The notes beneath the pieces are model-generated. The model was not told where the DNA came from. It saw only the letters and a list, made by a program, of their open reading frames with translations, and did not search any database. The translations under genes were made by a program, and so were the position numbers. A stretch of DNA of 51,524 nucleotides. It comes from an uncultured Alphaproteobacteria bacterium (GTDB lineage Bacteria > Pseudomonadota > Alphaproteobacteria > Thalassobaculales > Thalassobaculaceae). Location: assembly GCA_937776645.1 (NCBI GenBank), contig CALMRI010000022.1, positions 1-51,524 of the forward strand. Reading direction: 5' to 3'. Shown here one piece after another: positions 19,429-28,861 of the stretch (its first letter is position 1; the number at the start of each line of letters is the position of its first letter).

Positions 19429-21253
19429 TTATTTAACCCGACAATCGTTGCCTTTGGCGAGATGACAAAAATTAACGGGCTTCAAAGCCCCAGAACGGGG
19501 CAGAGAAACCGTTCGCCTTGGCGAATCCGTCCCGAAACCGGCCTCCCCGTTAACTATGCCCGCCGAGGCGTTAAAGCTATCCAACACATGCCCCGGCCCC
19601 TTGGTGAACGCCGCATAGCCGGAGCCGTCGAACACCTTCGCACCGTTGACCCAGACAGCATCGATGCCGGTTGGCGCGCGCACCGTGCGGGTTCCACCGC
19701 CGGGAAGATCGTTGACCCGGGTAGGCCCGGACATCCCAACGGTCGCCGGATCGAACATCAACAGATCGGCGTGCGCGCCAACCGCAATCCGCCCCCGATC
19801 CTTGATGCCGTAAAGAGCCGCCGGGTGGCTGGTCAATCGCCGGATCCCCTCCACCAGATCGAAGGTTCCAAGATCGCGCACCCAATGACCGAGGAAATAG
19901 GTGGCAAAACCGGCGTCGCACATGAAGATCAGATGCGCCCCAGCATCCGACAACGAAACCAGACCGGACTCGTGCTTGAGGATACTGGCGACGCCCTCGT
20001 CGGCGGCGTTCAGGAAACGGCCAACCACGGTGGTCTCCAGATTTTCGTCCAAAGCCAGAGTCACAGAACGCGTCGACCGGATCTCCGCCCTTAGCCATGG
20101 CGATTTGGGCCACGGTCTGGCCAAGCAATCCCATGTTACGCTCCTCGGCGGGAAGCGTGATTTCGACCTTGTTCCAGTCGCCGTAGAAGATTCCCCCGGG
20201 CTTTGGCGCGGCAAGGTTCGCGCGGAATTTGTCGCGAAACGAGGGATCAGCATAGGCCTTGGCCAACACTTCCGGCGGCGCCGCCTTGATATCGGCGAAG
20301 GCGTCATGGCTGTAGAACGGGTAAGGATTCGCCGGGGTGAAATCCATAGAGAACGGCTGGCAGGTCACCTGAGCATAAACGTGGTTGCCGCGTCCACGCG
20401 CGGCGGCGCAGGCATCCAGGATCTCATGCGCTCGGCCCGGCAGCGCTTCGTTATACATGGTCAACGACGTCGTCATGAAAGCCGGACCACCGCTGGCCTT
20501 GGCGATGCTTTCCATCACCTCGACCGTGCCTCGGGAACCTGAGGCCATCTGGAAAACACCATGGCCCCGGCCCTTCATCAACCCGGCAAGCGTCCGCACC
20601 TCATCATCGCTAGCGATGGTCGAGGGCATCGGCACGCCTTTCCAGCCCATGTGATTGGGTGAAAACGAAGACGCAAAACCAATGGCGCCCGCATCCAGCG
20701 CCTCCTTCACGGCGTTCTTCATCGCCGCCATCTCACTGTCCGTCGGCTCGGCCCGCTCCGAGCCTTCCTTACCCATGACCGCGGTGCGGGTAACCGAATG
20801 TCCGGCAAGAACGGCAGTGTTCGGATAAACCCCCTTAGTCCGAAGAAAATCCATATATTCGGGAAAGCTCTCGAATCCCCAATCAATCCCAGTGACCAAG
20901 GCGTTCAGATCCATCCCCTCGACGACCGAAAGGTTGGAGGCGACGGTCTCGCGAAGATGCGGCGGGCACGGCGCGATGCCAAAGCCACAATTCCCAATCA
21001 CCACCGTGGTGACTCCCAGGGACGGCGATGGCGACGCCGTCGAATCCCAGGTCAACTGCGCGTCATAATGAGTGTGGGAATCGATCACGCCGGGTGAGAG
21101 CACCCGGCCGTCCGCGTCGACGGTTTCGGCGGCGCTTTCCGTGATGTCGCCGATTTCCACAATCCGGCCATCGCGCACAGCAACCGAAACCTGTTGCTCG
21201 GGATTTCCCAACCCATCAATCATCCGGGCCCCTTTGATTACCAAATCATGCAT
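19429..21253 (-). pseudogene. N-acyl-D-amino-acid deacylase family amidohydrolase, one frameshift
   Basis: From ATG 21253 the protein is an AMDHD3/D-aminoacylase-type metal hydrolase. It has MHDLVIKGARMIDGLG, then DGRVLSPGVIDSHTHYDAQ with the metal-binding HTH, and VVIGNCGFG. At about 20061 one extra base changes the frame. The C-terminal half continues as LALDENLETTVVGRFLNA, then SLSDAGAHLIFMCDAGFATY, HPAALYGIKDRG and the closing beta-domain with ADLLMFDP. It would hydrolyse N-acyl amino acids or cyclic ureides. Reading through the shift gives about 600 residues, slightly long for the family, so the distal 40-50 residues may not be original. Confidence 0.8.
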
Positions 21254-21339
21254 CGCGCGCCTCCCAGCAAGCCCAAGTTTGAAACGAACCGCATCTTACT
21301 CCTTGCCCTTAGCTCAGAGGAACAGGCCTTACGGGCTTA

Positions 21340-21420
21340 TCAGATCGTCGATCTATATTAATGTTGTTTATTACTATATTCTGTTAATTATTTGTTTATT
21401 ATTATAATGATAAAGATATC
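21340..21420. other. AT-rich intergenic island upstream of the amidohydrolase
   Basis: About 80 bases of very AT-rich sequence lie beyond the amidohydrolase start (transcribed leftward). TATAAT occurs at 21403-21408 and AT-rich -10-like boxes occur on both strands, but no -35 partner is convincing. It is a plausible promoter region for the amidohydrolase. Confidence 0.35.
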
Positions 21421-21437
21421 GTGAATTTAAAATTCAC
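21421..21437. promoter_or_regulatory. 17-base inverted repeat, possible operator
   Basis: GTGAATTT and AAATTCAC form perfect 8-base arms around a single A. The site sits at the edge of the AT-rich island, between the stop region of the small minus-strand ORF and the amidohydrolase promoter region. The one-base spacer favours a protein-binding site over an RNA hairpin. The regulator is unknown. Confidence 0.35.
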
Positions 21438-21730
21438 CTAATCGGCTTCGAGAACGGCTCCATCCGGCACAGCGCACGACAGAACCATCAAAATCGGTCA
21501 TATAGTTGCGGAGCACCGCTCGTTCCTCGGAGCCCTTGGCATGGAGGCCCAAAACCGCGTCCACGCTTTTTGGGCAAGACTGGTCAGTGCACTGGATGAT
21601 CTTTTTGAAATCCTCGCGCACCGTCTGGCCCTCGGTGCTGACTTTATCGCCAAGACACTTGGCCACCCGGCAATCACAGGCCGTCTAGCCGGCAGCGGCG
21701 GGAACAAGCGACAGTTAAGTCGCCGTTATA
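21427..21730 (-). pseudogene. Small Cys-containing protein, likely decayed
   Basis: A minus-strand frame reads LSLVPAAAG, an in-frame TAG, then TACDCRVAKCLGDKVSTEGQ and on to CTDQSCPKSVDAV, ending at 21427. The start looks like the end of a secretion signal, and the Cys residues suggest a small periplasmic protein. The stop codon and the lack of an upstream start in frame argue that it is broken. I do not recognise a family. Confidence 0.3.
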
Positions 21731-21770
21731 CGGGACCAAAACGGCGACAAGATAGCGCAGCGGCGGCGGC

Positions 21771-22097
21771 TCACGCGACCATGTGTTTGGAGATATAGCG
21801 CCCGTCCTCGGGTCCGGAGAAACTCGCGCCGATCTGCGGATGGCCGACCGGTCCGTTCTCGCTGTCCTCGACCAAATTCTGCTCGGAAACATAAGCAACG
21901 TAATAGCTTTCCGGGTTCTCGGCGTACAAATGATAATAGGGTTGATCCCGCCGGGGCCGTCGATCCGCTGGAATCGACTGATACCACTCATCGGAATTGC
22001 CGAATTCCGGATCCACATCGAACACCACACCACGAAAATCGTAGATGCGGTGACGCACGATCGCGCCAAGCGCGAATCTGGACTCGACGATCTTCAT
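21771..22097 (-). CDS. hspQ: Heat shock protein HspQ (YccV-like, hemimethylated-DNA-binding domain)
   Basis: Intact YccV-like protein. From ATG 22097 it is 108 residues, the normal length. Longer in-frame starts at 22127 and 22193 add an N-terminus not usual for the family, and none of the three has a strong ribosome-binding site. Core motifs are VRHRIYDFRGVVFDVDPEF, EWYQSIPADRRPRRDQPYYH and YVAYVSEQNL. In enterobacteria HspQ binds hemimethylated oriC DNA and stimulates Lon protease. The strong conservation here indicates a maintained gene among decayed neighbours. Confidence 0.9.
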   Translation of the reverse strand: MKIVESRFALGAIVRHRIYDFRGVVFDVDPEFGNSDEWYQSIPADRRPRRDQPYYHLYAENPESYYVAYVSEQNLVEDSENGPVGHPQIGASFSGPEDGRYISKHMVA

Positions 22098-22353
22098 TAT
22101 CGATTCACTGGGATGTCTTTTTTGCATAATCGGAATATTGGCCCAAAGTGCCGCCGCGTCCAGTGAAAACCCATGATTGTTTTTCATACTCATGCGTTAA
22201 AATACATATCAATCGGGATGCTGATCCGCCTGACCAGCAAAGTGGCGTGGCACGGATTGTAGATTTCTCTCTGATTTTATATGGTGCGAGGCGATCCGCA
22301 ATGCACGCGTCGTCGCTTCGCCCTTACACCAAACATGCTGAAGGACCCGAGAG

Positions 22354-23184
22354 ATGCTCGATGACGCCCTGCTTTCAATCAATCAGGTCACCACCCGCGA
22401 ACAATGGTCGCTGCGCCAGGCAATCGAAGGTTACGCCAGCCAAGGCGTGCACGGCATCGCGGTTTGGCGAGACAAGATGCATGAGGGTGGCGGCGTAAAG
22501 GAAGCGGCCCGCCAGCTGGAAGACAATGCGATGGAGGTTTCCGGTTTCTGCATCGGTGGACTAATGAGCACCTCACACGATGCAGAATTTCAGGTCCGTT
22601 TGGACGATAACCGCCGGGTCATCGAAGAGGCCGCCGCGATCAAGGCCCGGGCCGTAGTGTTTGTCGCCGGCGGGCTCCCCGACGGCTCCACCGATCTGGA
22701 CCGCGCCTATGGCCAAGTGTTGAAAGGCCTGTCGATCCTGCTTCCCGAGGCCAAGGCCGCCGGCGTCACTCTGGCGCTAGAGCCGTTGCACCCGATGATC
22801 GCCGCCAGCCGTTCGGTCCTGACAACGCTGAAACAGGCAAATGATTGGTGCGATCAGCTTGGCGACGGACCGGAACTGGGGATCGCGGTAGACGTCTATC
22901 ACCTCTGGTGGGACCCAGAGCTGGAAAAGGAGATCGCCCGAGCTGGAAAGCGAATCGCCGCCTTCCACATCAATGACTGGTTAGCCAACACCCAGGACCT
23001 CAGGTTGGACCGCGGTATGATGGGCGATGGCGTGATCGATATCCCGAAAATCCGACGTTGGGTCGAGGCGGCTGGCTATACCGGCCACCGCGAAGTGGAG
23101 ATTTTTTCGGAGCGCAATTGGTGGCAAAAAACTGGAGAAGAGGTAGTTCGGGTGATCACCGAACGCTACCAGACGGCGGTTTAA
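22354..23184 (+). CDS. Sugar phosphate isomerase/epimerase-like TIM-barrel protein
   Basis: Intact 276-residue protein of the AP-endonuclease-2-like TIM-barrel fold (IolE/IolI, xylose-isomerase-like). Metal-site elements are visible: ALEPLHPM (Glu near residue 148), DVYHLWWDP (Asp/His), AAFHINDW (His) and EVEIFSE (terminal Glu). AAGGA precedes the ATG by 8 bases. Such enzymes isomerise or dehydrate cyclitols and ketoses. Its stop shares bases with the stop of the AGE epimerase on the other strand, and a Gfo/Idh/MocA dehydrogenase lies just beyond, so a sugar or inositol-type pathway is likely. Confidence 0.88.
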   Translation: MLDDALLSINQVTTREQWSLRQAIEGYASQGVHGIAVWRDKMHEGGGVKEAARQLEDNAMEVSGFCIGGLMSTSHDAEFQVRLDDNRRVIEEAAAIKARAVVFVAGGLPDGSTDLDRAYGQVLKGLSILLPEAKAAGVTLALEPLHPMIAASRSVLTTLKQANDWCDQLGDGPELGIAVDVYHLWWDPELEKEIARAGKRIAAFHINDWLANTQDLRLDRGMMGDGVIDIPKIRRWVEAAGYTGHREVEIFSERNWWQKTGEEVVRVITERYQTAV

Positions 23185-24389
23185 TTTCTCGCGATAGCTC
23201 TCTCCAGCTCCAACAGCGCCGTGCTGATGTGATAGGTGCTGCTTGACGGCATGCTCTGGTCGGCAGGCGTCCAATCGGCGTTAAAACGTTCGATCCAGCG
23301 GCCATCCGGCTGCAAATAGCGCTCGAGCAACAGCGCCGTCGCTTGCTCAAGCGTGACCCCGGTTACCCTCCCCGTCGCCGGCCTGGCAGCACGCTCGGGA
23401 AACACCGCCAAGGCCTTGATCAGCTCCAAAAGCGGCCAAATCCGCTTGCTCGACACAATCGGTGCGCCGCTCCGCCGATCGACTTCATCGAAAACACCGC
23501 CGGCAGAACCATCCCAGCCCAACGCCAATCCGTTGTCCAAAATCGCCGGCCCAAGGCCGCGGTAGCGTCCATCGCCTAGGGTTCGAGCCGCCCAGTCCAA
23601 TAACCAGGCCCATTCGTAATGATGCCCCGGCTCAAGGCGATGCCCGTCCTCCTTATGAGGACGAAAACCGGCGTCCAAATGCTCCAACACAACGCTACCG
23701 ACTTTATCAAGGAAATGATCCTCGAACAGCGCCAACAGATTGCGGGCGCAATCAGCATGGGCCGCGCTATTGCTCCCGTTCGCCAGCGATAGCGCCGCCT
23801 CAAGAAGGTGCATATGCGGATTCTGACTGCGCCGGTCCCCCGACAGGTCACTAAAATTACGGCTCATCCGGTCGCTATACGAGCCATCGGCGCGGAGAAA
23901 GCGCTGCTGCAAAACCTCAAAGCTGCGATCAATCCACACCGCCGCCACCTGGCGACCGAGCGTATGGTGATAGGCGGCAAGACCGAACAGCGCAAAGGCG
24001 TGGGCGTAAAGATCCTTATCCAGACCTTGCGGCGCCCCTTCCAGGTCGACCTTCTCGATCCACCCAGCCTCTTGATGATCCCAGAACCGCTCGGTCAAAT
24101 AGCTGTATATCCGGTCGGCGTGGGCGATCAACGCCGGCGCCCCAGTTTTGCCGCCCCAGGTGGCGAAGACATAGAGCTGGCGCGCGTGCACCATCACCCG
24201 GCGATAGGGCGGCGCTTCGGCGCCGCTTCCATCCGCCAGCAACCGCTCGACCAAGCCGCCACGGCGATGATCCCAGCCGTGCTCGATCAGCAGCGGCAAC
24301 GTTCCGTCTAGAAACCTCTGGCGAAAACCCGCAACCTGGTCAGAAAGGTTTTTGTCCCGCACCGCCGTCCAATCTTCTCGACACCGCAT
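23181..24389 (-). CDS. AGE family epimerase/isomerase (N-acylglucosamine 2-epimerase-like)
   Basis: Intact 402-residue (alpha/alpha)6-barrel protein of the AGE/mannose-isomerase family. Motifs include RRVMVHARQLYVFA, KDLYAHAFALFGLAAYH, NPHMHLLEAALSL and HHYEWAWLLDWA, which carry the paired His and Arg/Glu residues of the family's active site. Members interconvert N-acylglucosamine/N-acylmannosamine, or mannose/fructose and related sugars. It is convergent with the TIM-barrel gene, and the stops overlap in a shared TTAA at 23181-23184. The exact sugar is unknown. Confidence 0.9.
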   Translation of the reverse strand: MRCREDWTAVRDKNLSDQVAGFRQRFLDGTLPLLIEHGWDHRRGGLVERLLADGSGAEAPPYRRVMVHARQLYVFATWGGKTGAPALIAHADRIYSYLTERFWDHQEAGWIEKVDLEGAPQGLDKDLYAHAFALFGLAAYHHTLGRQVAAVWIDRSFEVLQQRFLRADGSYSDRMSRNFSDLSGDRRSQNPHMHLLEAALSLANGSNSAAHADCARNLLALFEDHFLDKVGSVVLEHLDAGFRPHKEDGHRLEPGHHYEWAWLLDWAARTLGDGRYRGLGPAILDNGLALGWDGSAGGVFDEVDRRSGAPIVSSKRIWPLLELIKALAVFPERAARPATGRVTGVTLEQATALLLERYLQPDGRWIERFNADWTPADQSMPSSSTYHISTALLELERAIARN

Positions 24390-24487
24390 CTATTTTCCGG
24401 GACGTTACGGCAGTCCTTGCGCCCTCGCAATGTACCGCGCAAATTTCCAAGAAAAGCCGGTTTGCCAACGACCAGGAGATCCTTGAG

Positions 24488-25540
24488 ATGTCGAAAACCA
24501 AAATCGCACTGGCAGGCCTGGGCGTGATCGGTAGGAAACACGCGCTGGCGATTTCCAAAAGCATGACCTGTGAGTTGACCGCCGTCGTCGACGCCAATCC
24601 GGCGACCGGCGCTTTGGCTAAGCAATACGGCGCGGCCTTTCATTCCAGTCTGGAAGAGCTGTTCGACAACACCAAGGTCGACGGCGTCCTGCTAGCGACG
24701 CCGAACGCCATGCACGCCTCCCAGGGCATCGCCTGCGCCGAGCGCGGCCTGCATATCTTGGTCGAAAAGCCCTTCGCTACGACGATCGGGGAGGCCCGCG
24801 CGCTGGTCGAAGCCGGCAGAAAGAACAATGTCCGCATCCTCGCCGGCCAATACCGCCGCTTTAACACCCAAGTCGAGACGGCTCGCGAGATCGTCCGTTC
24901 CGGCGCCATCGGCAAGCTGGTCGGGGTATCGGCGATCTGGGCGATGAAGAAGCATGATGAATATTACGATGTCTCCTGGCGCACCGAGCCGGGCGGCGGG
25001 CCGATCCTGACCAACCTGATCCACGACGTCGACTGTTTGCGCTGGATCTGCGGCGAGATCACCTCGGTTTCGGCCCAGATCTCTAACGCCACCAGGGGTC
25101 ACGCGGTCGAGGATACTGCCGCTATCTCACTTAGTTTTGAAGGCGGGGCGCTGGGCACGGTCTTGCTTTCCGATGTTGCGCCCAGCCCTTGGGCTTTCGA
25201 AGCCTCAACCACCGAAAACGCTGATTTCTTCCACATGGACGACTGCTGCTATCGCTTCATGGGCACCAAGGGCGCCTTTGATTTTCCCTTGATGCGAATC
25301 TGGACCTATCCGGAGAATGTGCCGCAGCGCTGGGACTACCCGATGGCGAAAAGCCACAGGCCGACCGGACCAGGCAAACCTCTCGACGCCCAGATCGAGC
25401 ATTTCGGCAGGGTCATCCGCGGCGAGGAAGAGCCGCGCACCAGCGGCGCCGATGGGGCCCGTACCCTGGCCGCGACCCTGGCCGTCACCGAGGCGGCGAA
25501 AACCGGCGCGCTGGTAACGCCGGCGACGATCCAAGGCTGA
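24488..25540 (+). CDS. Gfo/Idh/MocA family NAD(P)-dependent oxidoreductase
   Basis: Intact 350-residue sugar or cyclitol dehydrogenase. The N-terminal Rossmann motif GLGVIGRKHA is near residues 11-20, followed by the EKP motif (HILVEKPFATT) near residue 95 and the substrate-site segment with HDVDCLRWICG near 178. AGGAG lies 9 bases before the ATG. It would oxidise or reduce a sugar, inositol or aldose with NAD(P). It diverges from the AGE epimerase and is adjacent to the TIM-barrel isomerase, so the three probably share a carbohydrate pathway. A damaged crotonase follows 6 bases after its stop. Confidence 0.92.
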   Translation: MSKTKIALAGLGVIGRKHALAISKSMTCELTAVVDANPATGALAKQYGAAFHSSLEELFDNTKVDGVLLATPNAMHASQGIACAERGLHILVEKPFATTIGEARALVEAGRKNNVRILAGQYRRFNTQVETAREIVRSGAIGKLVGVSAIWAMKKHDEYYDVSWRTEPGGGPILTNLIHDVDCLRWICGEITSVSAQISNATRGHAVEDTAAISLSFEGGALGTVLLSDVAPSPWAFEASTTENADFFHMDDCCYRFMGTKGAFDFPLMRIWTYPENVPQRWDYPMAKSHRPTGPGKPLDAQIEHFGRVIRGEEEPRTSGADGARTLAATLAVTEAAKTGALVTPATIQG

Positions 25541-25545
25541 CCGGG

Positions 25546-26330
25546 ATGATCGAAGCCTTGGAATACTGCTCGGTGTATAAAGAAGGCTAGGTCACCACGG
25601 TGACCATCAAACGGGCCGAGGTGATGAACGCGTTACATCGCCCGGCGCATGAGGAACTCACCCGGGTTTTCGACGCCTTCGCAATCGACGCCGATGCCTG
25701 GGTAGCGGTCATCACCGGCGCTGGAGAGCGGGCGTTCTGCGCCGGCTCAGGACCTGAAATACATGGCCGAGACCGGCGATGGTCATAATCCCGGAAAAAG
25801 GCTTCGCCGGGCTAACCAACCGACAGGATCTGGCCAAGCCCGTGATCGCCAAGGTTAACGGCGTGGCCGTCGGTGAGGGTTTTGAAACGGTGCTAGCCTG
25901 CGACCTGGCCATCGCCGCCAATCATGCCTGCTTTGGTTTTCCCGAGCCCAAGGTCGGTCTCGCGGCAATCGGTGGCGGAGGCCTGCACCGGCTGGCGCAG
26001 CAGATACCGCTAAAGAACACCATGCATCTGCTTTTGACTGGGCACATTTTCATAGCTGAGGAGGCCTTGGCGCTCGGCTTGGTAAACCAGGTGGTCCCAC
26101 CGGAAGACCTGACCGCCGCGACCAACCACCTAATCGCCTCGATCCTCTCAGGCGCCCCGCTCGCAGTGCGGGCGACCAAGCAGGCAGCCATGGATGGGTT
26201 GAACCTGTCTCTGCCCGAGGCCGTGGCGATACGCCATCCGGCCATCGAAACCATGGAATCCAGTGCTGATGCCACCGAAGGCCTGCTAGCCTTCGCCGAA
26301 AAGCGCGCCCCGGCCTGGAGTGGGACTTGA
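25546..26330 (+). pseudogene. Enoyl-CoA hydratase family protein with nonsense codon and frameshift
   Basis: The ATG at 25546 begins MIEALEYCSVYKEG and is interrupted by an in-frame TAG at 25588. The frame then continues VTTVTIKRAEVMNALHRPAH and VITGAGERAFCAGS. One extra base near 25750 shifts it, and the rest reads as a normal crotonase: NRQDLAKPVIAKVNGVAVG, then ACDLAIAANHACFGFPEPKVG. A stop and an indel together make this a pseudogene. It starts 6 bases after the Gfo/Idh gene and is followed 8 bases later by an SDR gene, so it was part of an acyl-CoA operon. Confidence 0.82.
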
Positions 26331-26337
26331 ACAAGCG

Positions 26338-27122
26338 ATGAGCGAAAATTCATTCGATTTACGGGGCAAGGTCGCCCTGGTGACCGGCGGCAATGGCGGT
26401 ATTGGGCTTGGAATGGCTGAAGCTATGGCCCGGGCTGGGGCTGATATCTGTATCTGGGGCACCAATGCGGCGAAAAACGCGGCGGCGCTTAAAACCCTGT
26501 CCAGGCATGGTGTAAAGACCATGGCCCTTCAATGCGGCGTCTCCAGCAAAGCAGACGTCGACGCGAGCTTCGCCGAGACTTTGCAGTCCTTGGGCCGGGT
26601 CGACGGCGTGTTCGCCAATGCCGGCATGTCCGGACAGCGAGAACTCGTTTCTCGAAATTACCGAGGAAAAGTGGCGCCGCATGCTCGGCGTTAACCTCGA
26701 CGGCGTGTTCTTCACCTATCAAGCAGCGCTGCGTCACATGCTAGAGCGGGTGGAAAACGGCGACTCCCGGCGGGCGGTTGATCGCCACGTCTTCCATGGC
26801 CTCGATTTCCGGCGCCGCCCGTAACGAGCATTACGCCGCGACCAAGGGTGGTCTCAACGCGATGAGCTATGCCCTAGCGGTGGAATTCGGACGCTATGGG
26901 ATTACCTCGAACATCATCCAGCCCGGCTGGATCGCCACCGACATGACCGAGGGATTGATGGCGAACGAGAAATTCGCCGCGAATGCCGGCAAGCGCATTC
27001 CGCTCAGACGCTGGGGCCAGCCCAGCGATTTCGGCGGCCTCGCGGTCTATCTGCTCAGCGACGCTTCGGCCTATCATACCGGTCAGGATTTCCTGATTGA
27101 CGGCGGTTATTGGCGGTTTTGA
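26338..27122 (+). pseudogene. SDR family oxidoreductase, two frameshifts
   Basis: About 260 residues of a short-chain dehydrogenase. The N-terminal block GKVALVTGGNGGIGLGMAEA is in the first frame (start ATG 26338). Near 26640 it shifts (ITEEKWRRMLGVNLDGVFFT), and near 26765 it shifts again (ATSSMASISGAARNEHYAATK with the catalytic Ser and YAATK, then FLIDGGYWRF at the C-terminus). All catalytic motifs are present but in three frames. It probably acted on a hydroxyacyl or alcohol substrate with the flanking crotonases. Confidence 0.82.
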
Positions 27123-27141
27123 GGACGGGAGGCGAGCGCGG

Positions 27142-27993
27142 ATGAACGAAGTATTCAAGCCCTATCAGCACATCAAATACCAGGTCGAGAACCGCATCGC
27201 GACGATCACCTTGAACCGGCCGGAAAAGCTGAATGCTTTCACCGCGACTATGCGCGAGGAGTTGATCCGCGCCTTTGGCCGCGCCGACGAAGACGATGAG
27301 GTACGGGTAATTATCGTCACCGGGGCCGGGCGGGCATTCTGCGCTGGGGCCGATTTGTCGAAGGGCGGTGACACTTTTCACTTTGACGACTCGTTCCGCG
27401 ATGGCGGTGGGCAGGTGTCGCTAAGGATTTTTGAGAGCAAGAAACCGGTCATCGGCGCGATCAATGGAGCCGGCGTTGGGATCGGCGTCACCATGACACT
27501 GCCAATGGATATCCGCATCGCCTCGACGAACGCGCGTTTCGGCTTCGTATTCAGCCGCCGCGGCGTGGTGCCGGAGGCCTGCTCCAGTTGGTTCCTGCCG
27601 CGCATCGTCGGCATTGCCCAAGCCCTTGAATGGGTTTTCTCGGGCCGGGTCTTCGATGCCGCCGAGGCGCTGGCCGGCGGCCTAGTCAAGGAGGTCGTGC
27701 CGCCAGAAAGCTTGCTGGATCGGGCCCGCGAAATTGCCCGAGAAATCGCCGATAACACCTCAGCGGTGTCGGTGGCGCTGTCCCGGCAGATGATGTGGCG
27801 GATGCTCGGCGCCGACCACCCGATGGAGGCCCACAAAGTCGACTCTCGCGGCATCGCCCAAATGGGCCGGGCCAGCGATGTCCGAGAGGGTGTGGAATCC
27901 TTTTTGGAAAAGCGCCCACCAAACTTCTCGATGAAACCAAGCACCGACATGCCTGCCTTCTATCCATGGTGGCCGGAGCGGGAGTACGAATAA
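27142..27993 (+). CDS. Enoyl-CoA hydratase/isomerase family protein
   Basis: Intact 283-residue crotonase. ATG 27142 is preferred because GGGAGG lies 8 bases upstream. Key parts are ATITLNRPEKLNAF at about residue 20, the first oxyanion region AFCAGADL near 70, the second oxyanion region INGAGVGIGVTMTLPMDIR near 112, and RGVVPEACSSWFLPR near 148, where a Glu is well placed for catalysis. It hydrates or isomerises an enoyl-CoA. The stop overlaps the next ATG (TAATG), so it is coupled to the following SDR. It is the only undamaged member of this four-gene array. Confidence 0.93.
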   Translation: MNEVFKPYQHIKYQVENRIATITLNRPEKLNAFTATMREELIRAFGRADEDDEVRVIIVTGAGRAFCAGADLSKGGDTFHFDDSFRDGGGQVSLRIFESKKPVIGAINGAGVGIGVTMTLPMDIRIASTNARFGFVFSRRGVVPEACSSWFLPRIVGIAQALEWVFSGRVFDAAEALAGGLVKEVVPPESLLDRAREIAREIADNTSAVSVALSRQMMWRMLGADHPMEAHKVDSRGIAQMGRASDVREGVESFLEKRPPNFSMKPSTDMPAFYPWWPEREYE

Positions 27994-28460
27994 TGGAACT
28001 CGACGGACAGGTGGCGATCGTCACCGGGGCGGCGCGCGGGATCGGCTTTGCCATCTCCCAACGGCTTAAAGAGCTTGGCGCGCGGGTCGCCTGTTGGGAT
28101 ATCGCGCCGCCGGCCAAGGAGAACGGCTCGGTGTTCGCTCATGCCGAGATTGTCAACGTTACCAACCTCGCCTCGGTCGAGGCCGGCCTGGAGCGCACCC
28201 TCGCCACTCTCGGTCAAGCCGATATCTTGGTCAACAACGCCGGCGTGCTAACCAACGCGGTAGCCCCGGCGATGGCCGAAACCGAACTGTTGGTGGAGAT
28301 GACCGAGGATTATATCGCCGACGTCAAATCACGGATGCCGATGGGCCGCCTCGCTAACGTCACCGAAATTGCGGACACCGTCGCCTGGATCGCCAGCCCG
28401 CGATGCTCGTTTACTTCCGGACAAGTTTTTGATGTTACCGGCGGACGGGCAACGTATTAA
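27993..28460 (+). pseudogene. SDR family oxidoreductase with internal in-frame deletion
   Basis: A 155-residue open frame starts at ATG 27993, overlapping the crotonase stop. The N-terminal cofactor part is normal (VAIVTGAARGIGFAISQRL, ILVNNAGVL). From about residue 92 the sequence jumps to what is normally the C-terminal quarter (MPMGRLANVTEIADTVAWIA, then GQVFDVTGGRATY). The central stretch with the catalytic Ser and the YxxxK motif is missing, roughly 90-100 residues compared with the usual 250. The frame survives the deletion, so a protein could be made, but it cannot be a catalytically normal SDR. Confidence 0.75.
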
Positions 28461-28861
28461 AGCCGTTGGCAAGATTGGCGATGGGGAGCCTCATCCCTCG
28501 AACGACAGGACCCACACCTGAGGACGTTCACCGCAACTGACGGCCAAGGAATAGGAGCAACATGCCGCCATTTATCTTTATGTTCCGCCATTCGCGCCGC
28601 CAAGGGGCCTCAGGCGTGGACCCTACCGTTCACCAAGGCGACGGACGTATTTAAAAAAAACGTGATACTCAGCGCCTACAATAACATCACCCCGGCGCAG
28701 GATGGGACCTACTCCTCCGGCATTGGTAGTCGCACGGGTACGCCGCCTATTTTCCACACCCCTATTGGAGCTGCGATGGAAGCATGTTCCTCCTCCGTCT
28801 CCCCAAGTGAAAACGGGGTAGGGAGACACTTTAAGTATCCAGACGTTTGCGCCTTCCGCTC
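28461..28861. other. Gene-free interval between convergent genes
   Basis: About 400 bases between the stop of the truncated SDR and the 3' end of the broken dehydrogenase. It contains the first copy of a dispersed repeat (28556-28676). The remainder (28680-28860) shows no ORF with family features and no clear terminator. Confidence 0.4.
28556..28676 (+). repeat. Dispersed intergenic repeat, copy 1
   Basis: This segment is similar to 34985-35098 in the same orientation. Shared landmarks in order are AGCAA.ATG.CGCCATT, a CGCCAT block, GGGCCTCAGG (28605-28614), GACCCT.CCGTTC, GACGGA, a TTTAAAAA run and GTGATAC. By eye the two are about 70% identical, with a 7-8 base gap. Both copies lie between the 3' ends of convergent genes. 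Confidence 0.6.
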
